From Desmodesmus armatus (taxonomy: Eukaryota; Chlorophyta; Chlorophyceae; Sphaeropleales; Scenedesmaceae): a stretch of 64,000 nucleotides of DNA. Below the pieces are notes generated by a model, which ran no database searches, had not been told where the DNA came from, and saw only the letters and a program-made list of their open reading frames with translations. Both the position numbers and the translations under genes were made by a program. Position 1 is the first letter of the stretch. Each line of letters opens with the position of its first letter. The stretch lies in the NCBI GenBank assembly GCA_007449985.2, contig VIIQ02000743.1:248001-312000 (forward strand), read 5' to 3'. This document shows positions 34,501-45,551 of this stretch, in pieces.

Positions 34501-34995
34501 ATGGGGTTTATAGCCGCCCTGATATCCTGCTGCTGTTGTCACAGTATGGCCGAGTTGTCAAGGTGCATTGACTGATGACTGCATGTCTGCCTGTTTGCCT
34601 GCCCGCGCACCTGCCTGCCTGTCTGCAGTGACCTGATTGCCTACAAGGCTACTGTAGCAGGAGACACCACTGCTGCCAGCATTGGCACCGAAGACACAGC
34701 AGTAGCCAACGCCCTGGCGTCTGGTGCATACACCTTCTGGGCGCGCGATGATGCAACGGGTGTTGGCGCCACAAGCACCATGACGGACCCTGTTACGAGC
34801 ATCACGGCGTGCTTGTCCCTTTGTGATGCCGATCGGGAGTGTGCAGCAGCAGTTATGACAGGCATTGCATCTGCTGACTCTGTGCCTACGTCTTGCAAGC
34901 TTGTTCGGGGAGATAGCTCTGTTGGAGTGTTCAAGCGGAGCATGACTAAGACAGTTGTGGACCGACTTTCAAGTGCCAGCATTGCTGGTGCCTAA
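28587..34995 (+). CDS. Secreted Cys-rich GCC2/GCC3-PAN protein, paralogue B with Ser-Pro linker
   Basis: Thirteen exons (28587-28677, 28803-29246, 29844-29930, 30371-30486, 30776-30830, 31092-31250, 31620-31700, 31966-32094, 32456-32671, 32982-33303, 33543-33658, 33850-34360, 34629-34995) join in phase to give 897 residues. After a signal peptide (SLVLILLTMTIHLCAQ), exon 2 encodes a Ser-Pro-rich stretch (IPSPSPSPSFSPDN, then more SP and PSP units) typical of hydroxyproline-rich algal wall glycoproteins. A and C lack it. The Cys modules and both PAN-like modules then follow in the same order as A and C (CPEGCKPGYC, CPKGEYKVGSG, CRDCPKGMTT, DCKADSSCQYITFDYD). Four introns are unique to B. TGTAA at 35140-35144 is a likely poly(A) signal. 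All exons are open, so this is not obviously a pseudogene. Confidence 0.85.
30531..30575. repeat. (GGTAC)9 pentanucleotide array
   Basis: Nine perfect GGTAC units in the B-specific intron 30487-30775. That intron splits a module which is a single exon in A and C. Confidence 0.95.
32255..32289. repeat. Interstitial telomere-type repeat
   Basis: Two GGGTTA units, two GGGTTTA units, one CGGTTTA unit and a final GG. The tract lies in the gene B intron 32095-32455. Plant-type (TTTAGGG) and TTAGGG-type units, both known from green algal telomeres, occur side by side. Confidence 0.88.
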
Positions 34996-37901
34996 TGTGG
35001 CTCAACCGCCACTTGTACAGTTTCTTGGAGCCGAGAGGGGGGTTTGGGGGCGCCACGTAGCTGCCAACCAGCATTAGCATGGTATTGAGAGTGTGTCAGG
35101 CCAGTCACAAGCACTATGGTGCATAGAGGCGCTTGGTGCTGTAAGATCGTTTCAAGAGTGGATGGTCACCTCACTGCACCGTGGGGTGTTTTTGGATGCG
35201 CTGCCAGTTTCGTGTTCAGTGCGCATGCGAACAGTGCTGCACGGGACTGGACAGAAGGACAGAGTGCTGCCGTTACTGTGGTGTGGGGCTTTATGCATGG
35301 TTTAGGCGCCGTCGGTCTTGCTTCATGGGTTGGGTTTGCACTGCACACTGTAGGTGCCTGCTGCTGCTTCTGCAGCTGCAGGTGCTGCTCCCCAGTTGAG
35401 CCATGGGGGTTTTGTCTTGGCGGTAAAAGTGGTGGTACCTCCACAACAATGTGATAGTACTGCCACGCACCAGCAGCTGTTGCGCGAGTCGCCAAGTGTG
35501 AACACTCTCAGAGTTGTGCGGCTGTTGTTTGTGGCGCTCGTTTTGTCAGCGCTGATGTCGACTGGGGGTTGCACAGGTGCTGTCTGGATCCTGCCGACGC
35601 ACTGCGGTAGTCAACTGGCGGGGCTGTGCTGGTAGCGGAAGGGTTGACGTCGGGGTTGAGGGTTCAGGCCTAAACCCTGAACCCTGTTGGTTGTGCTGGT
35701 GGTGGCAGAACTGGATGAAGCCTCCATTCCTGATGATGCTTCTTTCTTTGTGCACGCATGTTGCCCGGCATGGTTGCTGCCACTAGAGCGGATAGGCGAC
35801 GTACCCTGTTGGTTTGGGGGGTGGGGGGCGGTGGGCATCCATCGACTCGAACAAGTTGTTCACTTGTCCTGTGGTTGACAGCTTTGTGGATTTTGCCTGC
35901 ATTTTGGTCCTTCCTACCCTTTGAAGATGTCTTCAATCCCCTTGGCAGACCGACAATGTCTGCTGAATCTTGAGGGTAGACAGTGAGATCCGTGACAACC
36001 AGTGGCTTGGACCTGTCTTCTTACCTTACGGCATCATGTACCAAACATGATGTCATTATGTAGGCTGGTATACCTTACGTAAGACTACCTTTGTTTTTTG
36101 GAAAGATACGAGCTGTACCAATGCATTCCTTGCCTTGCGTTGCCTCTCCATGATGGCTCATTCCCTGCAACCTGGGTGTATGGCATGGATTGTGTTGTTG
36201 TGGATCAGGACACACGCTGCACAGTCCTGGGGGCAGTTTGCATATGCTCAGTGCTCAACGATGGGGCTGCCCAACAGTTACATAGTTGGCGAGTGGGGAT
36301 GTTGTTTGGGATTCAGAGCCTGGTTGTGGTCTACCGAATGGTGAGACTCTGCCGTCAGTGAAGGAAAGCTTTCTCCGGCAAATCTGCTTTGTGACGTGAC
36401 ATGGTACAGTGTCGGCTGCTGCAGCCTGCGCTGTAGTACAGTGCAATGGCTGGGGCTGCATAGGTGTCAACGGGCGCGCACATGCTGCTGTGTCAAGCAC
36501 CTGTCTGCTGTTACGGACTTGACGGTTTTGAGTGAGATGGGCTGGAGTGTGTGCGTTTGAGAATGTAGAGGGGCAGGGATGGTGGGGTGCGGCACTTGCG
36601 CAGATCACCTCTGCGGACACACGCATGTTGTTTTGCATAGCCAGTGTCGTCACCCACTGATCACTATTGGCTGTCAAGCCTCCGGATCGCCAGCAGGTCT
36701 TGCATGTGCCTCATGTGTACGTATTCTGAGGCTGTGTTGCCGGCTATATGCTGCATGTGCTGCCCTCATGCTGATGACGCTGCAGGGGCTTCTGGAGCAA
36801 CCCAGCCCAAATAGTTTTTTTCTGGTTGTGTGTGCAGCAGCTCAGATGTTTTGTGTCACAGAGGCGGATTGGTTGAATTTTGCAGGATATCCAGATTTGC
36901 TCTAGAGCAGGTGCAAGGACACAGGCATATTACTTTTGCTTAGAGCAAGATGGTTATCTGTCTGTCTTTTTCATGCCGCCAGGTGGTCACCAGTGTTGGG
37001 TCTGGAGAAGTCTCTGCACTTTTCCCAGCAGATGCAGACACGCTGCTAGTGTGTCTCATGAGAGCACCTACACAGGGCAGGCAGACTCACTGAGATACAC
37101 AAACGCATGATTGGTTTGGTGTGGCACAGCATTGTATGTCATACAGTGTGGCTGGGTTCTATTCACTGTTTATGTATGAGCATGTGCATATGCTGCTCTC
37201 GAAGCGCCCTTGGTGAAAGTCTTGGGAGCGGCTTGAACCAGCATGCTGTGCAGTTTGACACAGGCATGGTTCTGTATGTGTGTGTCCCACCGCTTCCGAC
37301 ACCGGACGATGTAACACTATGTCAAGCTTCATGCTGATCTCTGGGGGAAAGCCCCCCGCCCCCAACGCATGTGTGCACACATGGCACCTGAGAGGGCAGC
37401 ACACAATACGACGCACAAGCAGCACCGCGTCTTTCACCATGTGCCAGGCTATTGAAATCAAAAGCTGAGGCAGCCTGGGTATGGGAAGCTCGAGGTTTTG
37501 GTGGGGGACGTCAGGTGCATTTCTGCACATCAATACTGTCGAGATCCCCTGTGATATTGACAAATGCAGATGTACATTTTTGACTATTATACTTGGTTGC
37601 CGGTTCTGACGCGAAAGTGGAGCCAGCCTCAACCTCACTGGAAACTTCGCAGTGTGAACACTCACTATCGGTCCCAGTGCTGCCCCGGCAACCGTCCCGC
37701 AACCGTCCTCAGCAGAGGGGCAGGCAGGAGAGCGCCTGCTCGGCAGAGAATGATTTCGACACACAAACCAACCATTAACAACTCTGAATAGCAGCATCCA
37801 CCGCGATCAACCGAACCTACCGTCCCTCAATCAACTCGCAGCAGGGGCGGGGAGAAGCCAACCTAGCTTGAGATGCTACTGGAGGGTACATAAAGACTTA
37901 C
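34996..37901. other. Spacer between genes B and C
   Basis: No supportable gene. It includes a TGTAA at 35140-35144 and a perfect 8-bp-stem hairpin, CATCATGT...ACATGATG (36032-36052, loop 5). A ggagggtacataaaga motif at about 37881-37896, just before gene C, matches the gene A promoter region. Confidence 0.4.
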
Positions 37902-39163
37902 ATGGTCATACGTGGCTCGGCTGTGCCAGTGCTGGTCCTATTTTCCCTGTTCTGTTGTGCTGCTGTTGCTGGTAAGTGACACTTGAGCTTTGCCCCGTAA
38001 TGCCACTGATGTACCTAAAAAGAAGAAAGTTTGAGCAGCAGACCAGCTGCAGCACTAGCATCGAGCAGAAGCAATCTACCACTGGAAGGGCTCGGAAGGG
38101 CAGGGGTGTCGCACAGACTGACTTGCACAACAGTGGCACAGCAACCCTGTGTGTGTAATTGTGTGCTTCACGCAGATGCTGCAGCAGTACCAGCTCACCG
38201 CTGGCTGCTGCAGGTCAACCAGCGCTGCCCTGCTGGCTGTGCCACCGGCGGTTGTGTGCTGGACTCCACATCTGGTGGCTACAAGTGCATCAAGTGCAAA
38301 AACGCACTAGTGGTGCAGCCAAATGACGGCACGTGCGCGTGTCCCTCAGGTCGGTATGCCAGCGGGGAGACCTGTGTGGATTGTGACAAGAGCAGCTACT
38401 GCTTGGGTGGTACCTACGATGGCCTTGGCGCCCCTGCTAAGGCCTCTTGCCCAAGCTCGATGACCACCACTGGAAAGCGCTCTAACAGTTTGAAGGCTTG
38501 CGGTGAGTGACAAGAACAGCAGCAGCAGCTGGTGCTCCAGTCAATGCTGGCTTCACTCATCAGGTATTGCCTTTGTAGCCGCACCAGCGCACAGTGGCAG
38601 CTTGGATAAGAGGCTAGGCAAGGGTTGGGCCTTTGCTGAATTGCTTGCTCAAGCCGACCTGCTCTCCTGCAAGTGCTCACAAATGTCAGTGTACTACTCA
38701 ATCCTTCAACAGTCCCTATCCCTCATGGCAGCAATGCGCAGTGACTGGACTTGTCTGCCACCTGTGTGCCTGCAGTGAACCTCCCCGGGAACTTCTACAG
38801 CGTGTCAGCGTCAGGCGAGCCGTTTCAGACCACCTGCCCTGTCAACACGTACGGGCCTGGTCTGCGCAAGCAGCGCGCATGTGTGCCGTGCCCTCCTGGC
38901 TACGTCACAGCTGGCTCGAGTGGCCACAGCAAGGTGTCCTCCTGCGGTAAGTCCTTATGCTGCAGCAGCAGTACTGCCTAGTAGGCACACCGCCGGCATA
39001 TAAGGGTGGCAGTGCCAGATGCACGGTGTTGCACATTTCCAGCAGAGTAGCAGAGGTCGACTTTGCAGGGATGCCTGGCCCTTGAGGCAACAGCACTTGT
39101 TGCTGTAGCGCTAGTGGCTGGTCGCCCCCTGCAGCTGCCACAGGCTCTTGTGACGGACACGTG

Positions 39164-39211
<48 letters not shown>

Positions 39212-39268
39212 CTGTGACGGTCACCAGCCGGTACCATCGTCTCCTGCAGCAGCCACCTGACATTGGCA

Positions 39269-39306
<38 letters not shown>

Positions 39307-42300
39307 GCCGCCAGCAGCGGCCCCGTTGTCTGATGCAGATGCAACATGGCACCGGCACATGCCTCCCAAACTTCAAAGATGGCTTCTGAATGTGTCCTCC
39401 TTTGCATTGGGTTGACTTTGTGTAGCATTGCGGGCAGGCAACCCGCATATGTGGATGCAGGCTCTGCAGTGGCGTCCACTGCAGCTGATGCTGACTGTAG
39501 GCTGTGCTGTGCTGTCCATACTGATGCTGCTGCACCACAGTTGTGCCCCCTGGTTACTACCTGAAGGGCCCCGGACAGGTTGCTCCCTGCCCCAAGGGCG
39601 AGTGGAAGTCAGGTTTCACTGCAGTTGCCTCCTGTTCCAAGTGCGCAGCTGGCGTCAGCACAGAAACCGAAGCATCAGTGTCTCGAGCAGCCTGTGTGGT
39701 GGTCATGCCAACCTTCTACCCAGCCGCGGTGTCAGCAGCGGGTGTTGTGACAGACACACAGCTCTGCCCCCAGAAGTTCTACTGCCCTGGCGGCAAAGCC
39801 ACAAAGGCCTTTGATCCTGAGCTCCCAGCGCTGGAAGGCACTACAGTGATGCTGTGCAGATTTGGCCAGTGGACACAGGAGATTGGATCCTCCTCAGCAG
39901 ACCAATGCAGTAAGTAGCAGCCTGCTGAAGCTGTTGCCGGTGCGGTTTTCGTGCTGCTTGGTTCACCATGGCTTGACTATCCTGTCTGTAGCAGCGGGGA
40001 GGTGTGAATGGGACAACATGCCTGGCACTTGCAGCACAAGTAGACGGCAGCTCACTTGTGCAGCCAACTCCCTTGTTTGTCCACTGAGAAAAAGTGCGTG
40101 ACTCACCCTATGAGTCATGGATTACTCATCACCTGTCTGCTTGTAACATCTGCAGTGACACCTCCTGGCTACAAGACCGTCATCTCTGGTGACACGGGTG
40201 TCACAACGGAATGTGACCCTGGGGAGTTCAGAGCTGAGTGGAAGCCGGCACCATCTGCTGGATCTTGCAGTGTCTGTGGCGAGAACATCGACTCGTTGGC
40301 AACTGAAGAGATCACATCCTATGCTGTGACACCTGATGCAACACCCAGCAAGGTCTTTGTCCGAGCGGCTGCATCCTCTTGCAGTAAGTTTCTCCTACGC
40401 AAGCTGCAAGAACAAGCCGCGTGATAGTACCTAAGCGCTAAACCTGTGTTGCATGGCAGGCCCTGGCCCAGGGCAGCAGCTGACACCCTCAATAGCAGCC
40501 CTGACCTCCACTGCCCTAGGCGCAGCCGCCAACAGGACAATAGCACAATTAGCCCCACCCCATTGAACAATGTGATGGATATTGGTAGGTTTCCAAGTTG
40601 CAGCAAGGCCTCGTCAACGCTGACTATTAGTACTGTGCTGACCTGTGTCCTGCCTTTGCCTGCTGCCTGGCCCTGTCTCCTGCTGTTCTGTTACCCTGCA
40701 GACATCAAGCCTGGCCAGGGCATGTACTTCAGCGCAGCCACCGGCCTCTTCATGGCCGTCAACTGCAGCAGCAACAACTACGGTGTGTCCAACATCACAT
40801 ACGGCCTGGCAGCATACCCTTGCCGCGACTGCCCTGCCGGGATGCAGACCAGCACAAGCATCACCACAAGTGCCGCCTTCCATTCTGACCATGGGTTCAC
40901 CAACCCAAGGGCATGTGTGACACAGAGGGGCTACGGCTACAACGGCCGCGTGGCAACCAAGTGCCCGGCAGGCTCGTACAATGACGAGGGCAACTACGGC
41001 ACATGCACAAGGTGATTACAGTACAGTACAGTCACTGTACTGCCAGTACAGTAACTGTGTAATTAGGGCACGTCCATTCAATGGCCGGGCCACACGCATG
41101 TGTAGGTAGCTTTGGGTGTTGCAGGAGAGTTCATGTGAGCTACTGTAGTTGCACCCATGCGGTCAGGCCTCTCAGATGTGTTCTCAGCAAGCCTGTGGAT
41201 TGTGGCAAGTTGAAATCTGCACTGACATATGCTCCTCCTGGTGCTTGCAGGTGTCCTTATGGGCTCACCACTTCCAACGTGGCAGAGGGTCAGGTGTCGA
41301 TCGACAACTGCACCCTGGCGGCAGGTTTTGGCTTCCACGATGGCGCCATTCAGCCCTGTCCTGTGGGTGAGTGTGCCTCTGCTTAAATCGATCAAATCAG
41401 TGCCTTCTAGGCCGCCCACTGCGGCAGCTTAAACATCAGCTTCATAGTCAGGGTGCTGCACAAGTCCAAAGAACCATGAGAGTACTGTACCTGACGTGCC
41501 AGATTTGGCCTCAGATGACACAACTTGCGGCAAGGTCGTTCAACGACTTCAGTGACTGACTGTGTGGTGCGCATTGCTGTGTGCTGCGCCGTTCACAGGA
41601 ACATACAGCAGCTGGCGCCGCGACAACAACACTACACCCTGTGAGCCCTGCCCATCTGGCCTCACAAGCTCCTCACCTGGTGGCGATGCTGTCGGCGACT
41701 GCAACCTTTGCGCCGAAGGCTGGGGCGGGACCGGGTCCGGCAAGTCCTGCAACCTCCAATGCGGCGGTACCAATGGCGCAAACTTTGGATCTGCAGGACG
41801 GGAGGCGGGCGAGCGGTGTGATAACTGCCCGGCCGAAGCCGGCAGCTTCAACTTTGATTACCTTGCACGGAACCAGCCCTTCAGTCCTGCTGTGGTGGCC
41901 AGGGCGGGAGCAGCCAGTCCTGCAGATTGCCTGTCGGAGTTTGCGCAGATTTCGGACACGGCGTGGGTCATGGGCGGTGATGCGCCCCTTACCACGGTGC
42001 CAGGTGTCGACACTTGGGATGCGTGTGTGGCGGACTGCAAGGGAGATGAGAGCTGTCAGTACGTGATGTATGATTATGATGCTCCTGCGGGCACAGACAC
42101 CTGCTTCAAGAAGGTTGCTGGCAACGGCAGGTGCGTAGGTTATGGATTGGATGTGCTTTGGGTGCCTTCATTGCAGCTTGCAATGGCATGTTGATTCTAC
42201 AGTTACTTGTGGGTATGCCTGGTGGTGCAAATTGAGTCTGTGCGTTCTTGATCAAGGTGCCAAAAGCAGCAGCGCACTGCTGAACACAGCGATCAGTAAC

Positions 42301-42842
42301 TGAAAACCTGTGGCACAGGTCAGACTTGCATTGTACCTGTCCTAGTAGGACAACTGGGTTTGGCCAGTTGGGTGCACCTTGTTATGCCATCACCGCTTAC
42401 CTGCTTACCTCTTAGGCCGACCACAAGTTGATATGCCATCACTACTCACTTGCTGACCTCTTTGCCTGCCGCCGTCTGTCCTTGCAGTGACATCATCGGT
42501 TTTAAAGCCGTGGTGGCCGGTGAAGGCGGCGCCTACAGCATAAACAGCACAGACTTGACAAGGGTCAAGTCCCTTGCATCAGGCAGCTACACCTTTTGGA
42601 AGGATGATGCTTCCTTGATCGGTGTGGAGTCTGTGTTAGTACCTGGCGCCAGCTTCCAACAGTGCTTAAGTTCGTGTGATCTGGATGGCCGCTGTGCGGC
42701 CGTGCGGATGACGGGGTTGACGGGGCCGCAGTCGATCCCGACGACTTGCAGGAAGGTGTATGGGTACTCGGAGATTGCGGTGTTCAAGCGAGGCATGACG
42801 AAGGCTGTGGTCACACGGTTGCGCTTAGAGAACGTGCTGTGA
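37902..42842 (+). CDS. Secreted Cys-rich GCC2/GCC3-PAN protein, paralogue C
   Basis: Nine exons (37902-37971, 38176-38502, 38776-38946, 39541-39909, 40156-40383, 40702-41011, 41251-41366, 41599-42130, 42488-42842) encode 825 residues. It begins with a signal peptide (PVLVLFSLFCCAAVA). Much of the sequence is near-identical to gene A, for example VNQRCPAGC, YGPGLRKQRACVPCPPGYVT, YYLKGPGQVAPCPKGEW and DIKPGQGMYFS, so A and C are the closest pair. The PAN-like modules are present (ACVADCKGDESCQYVMYDYD; CLSSCDLDGRCAAVRMTG). It shares with B, but not A, an intron after GTCT(R/K) in the sixth module exon. A strong hairpin with TGTAA in its loop lies 56 nt after the stop codon. Confidence 0.88.
39165..39303. 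repeat. Two CAG arrays, (CAG)15 and (CAG)10
   Basis: (CAG)15 at 39165-39209 and (CAG)10 at 39274-39303, separated by 64 bp, in intron 3 of gene C (38947-39540). Confidence 0.93.
41024..41042. repeat. Inverted repeat next to a splice donor
   Basis: CAGTACAGT and its exact complement ACTGTACTG are separated by one base, 12 nt into intron 6 of gene C. Further cagtaca words surround it. Confidence 0.7.
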
Positions 42843-45551
42843 GTGTTGTGGTAGTCAGAATAGTGTTGCCTGCTGCAGTGCGGTGCGTCACGCCCACAAG
42901 ACACAGCATGTGTGTGTAAACACATGCCGTGTCTTGGCAGTAGTGATGGCAGTGGTGACATTGCCTCACCCTTGCTTGCGGGGGTCTGCATGGGTTGCAG
43001 GAACCCAATACACCCATAGTATGTGCTCAAGAGACACTGTTGATATGTTTTAGGCTGCTATTTGTAGGCCAGGAAGTACAGGGCACCTTACTTGTCTATT
43101 GCTGCTGCAACGCTGCTGTGCGGCCTTTGTGGGGGGTTTGTTCGTGTTGTGGCTGGCATGAGAGAGTATCCAACTGTGTGTATGTCTGTGCGTTGAAGCA
43201 TGCAGAGCAGTCTGCACCTTGCATCCACATCATGCAGTAGTACTATGTGCCACGTTGGCAGTCTGTAAGTGCGCGTCAGACTGAGGGTGGTCATGTTCCC
43301 TCGTAGTGTTTCAAGCCAGTATTTCAAGCCTTGCTGTGGGGACATGCATGCACACTGTGCCATGGCCATGGCAGGGCGTATGATCCGCCCAGCAGGGGTT
43401 ATGTCTGCATGCAGCCATGCCTCCTTGCGATTGTTGTCGCTTGCTTAGTAACTTTGTTCTGTTGCTTAGCCCCCACCAGATACTCTTTTCCCTTCGTTCA
43501 TCTCTTTGAAAGAGTGGTTGCTGTCACTGCAACAAGACGATGCTTTGACAGCGCCATGCATATGCCCCCTTGGATACCTTGCAGGAGGCCACACGCCCTG
43601 CTGATGTTGCGGTTTGCAGTGGGTGAACATGGCAACTATCGTAGTGTGTTGCTTTTTTGTGTACTTTTGTTCTGTTGGAGTATGTTTGCTGAGTTGGGAC
43701 AGCATCATGTGAGATTCAACGTGTTCAGGCAGCAGATTATCCACAAGATTCAATCAAGGAAGTTCCTTGGTGCCTGCCCAGTCAAAACTACCCAGTCAAA
43801 ACTACCCACAAATCTACCCACAAAATACCAGTATGAGAACACACATAGCTGGGTCAGAGACAGTGAATGACAACAACATCCCACACAGCCCATGTAGTGG
43901 TGTGAATTGTTGTACCATGTATTTTCCTTGCCATTGCTTCACTTGCACAACACTACACATCACATATCTCAGTGAGTACTGTAGTCACAGGGACCGAGTA
44001 TCCTTGCTATTATGACCTCATCGACATCCACTGTAACCAAACACACTGACACACGCATCATGCAGGCTATACATCCGTTTCATCTCCTTTCTCACTCTAA
44101 TCAACTATCGGGTATCGGGCTCTCATCACGACACTTTGCTGTAGTATAGTGTCTCCTGCTCCACTCACTGAACCTGACACCCTGATAGAATGTAGTGTCA
44201 CACTTCACCACAACAGGCTGATCACTGCAGTCTCACCGCAGTCTCACTGCAGTCTCACACATCTCTACACACGTCAGTCCCCAACTGCTGGACTAACGCT
44301 CAGCCTGCTCGACAACTGCGTGGCTACGCCTCCTACCCCCCCAGAGCAGGAAGAGCGGAAGGACCGTCCCGCCTACGGTACGGTACCCGCCTCGAATCCA
44401 CCTGACTGCACCACTGCAGAAAAAAAGGAAGGAAGCAATATCCCAACACACACAACCCCACCAGCCACACACACCTTGCACCCACCCTGCCAACACACCC
44501 CCACAAGCATGTGCGCAGGCCACAGGTGGTTTTTGGAACCCAGTACACCACACAAAGTGGGCAATGCAGATGAGACACCAGCCATCACCGTGAAAAGCAC
44601 AACCACTGCACGCACAAGAACAAAACGCAACAGAAGAGAGCACCCGTGCGCTCAAGCGGAAATGCATGACAGAACAGGACAAAACAACAACTGGGAGGGG
44701 AATCAGTTCAACCCTCAGTCAAGACAAGAACAGGGGAATGATACGTCCCTGTGACAGACAGACATCAGGGGAGCCACGCTCAACCCTGGAACAAGCAGAG
44801 AAGGGGAGGGGAATGTAGCGCGTGGTGCACTCCCGATCCAGACACAAGCAAGTAAACACTGTAGGTCAAGAAATCAAGCCAAACTGAAACAAGGCGCCCC
44901 AGGGCACCAAGGTCCACACAGTATGAAGGGGACGGCACCGCCGACAAGGGACCTTGGCCTGAACGTACGCAGGGCACACCAGCAAAACTGAAAAGTGAGC
45001 ATAGTACGCATGAAGAGGTTCTACTGAACTTGCCGCTAACCTGAGCAGGGCACCTACGTCCAGCCAGCACCTACAAATGTGTCATGTCAGACCAAAAGCA
45101 AAGCACAGCCCACAAAAGCAAGGCACAATCCAGCTGGGAGGGGATCCTGTCTGCGCTGTGGTGGTAACAACTAAACCCTGAGACAGACAACATCATGTGC
45201 TTTGTCTACACACAGGGTGAGCAAACACCCATACAATTTAATCCAGCCACCGGCATGCTCAATTGTTGCCACGCCGTGGCGGTTTGAAGCGTCCCACCCG
45301 AACTGTCCCAAAAGCTGAAGACACCATGTGGTGCACCACAATTGTCCTGCCAACAGTTCCTAGCCTGTCAGCACCAGTGACTCTTACAAGGCACCTGACA
45401 GTCACCAGTTTGGCACACCCCGTCAGCACCCCAAGCAAGCAAGACAAGTACATTGCGTCAGCATTTGTTGTGGTCAGCCATGACTGACCACTCGTCACTG
45501 GTCCTTGTCGTCAGACAGACAACCCACAAGTATACTAATCATTACTAATAG
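42843..45551. other. Convergent spacer between gene C and the decarboxylase
   Basis: No supportable gene. The + strand is G/T-rich to about 43750, then C/A-rich to 45551. A second + strand TGTAA occurs at 43264-43268 and a minus-strand TGTAA at 45388-45384, about 165 nt past the decarboxylase stop. A short cagtcaaaactacc tandem repeat lies near 43780-43806. Confidence 0.45.
42898..42935 (+). terminator. 3'-UTR hairpin presenting TGTAA in its loop
   Basis: The 16-nt arms (42898-42913 and 42920-42935) pair with a single mismatch. The 6-nt loop is gtgtaa, and TGTAA (42915-42919) is the chlorophyte poly(A) signal. It lies 56-93 nt after the gene C stop codon. Confidence 0.7.
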
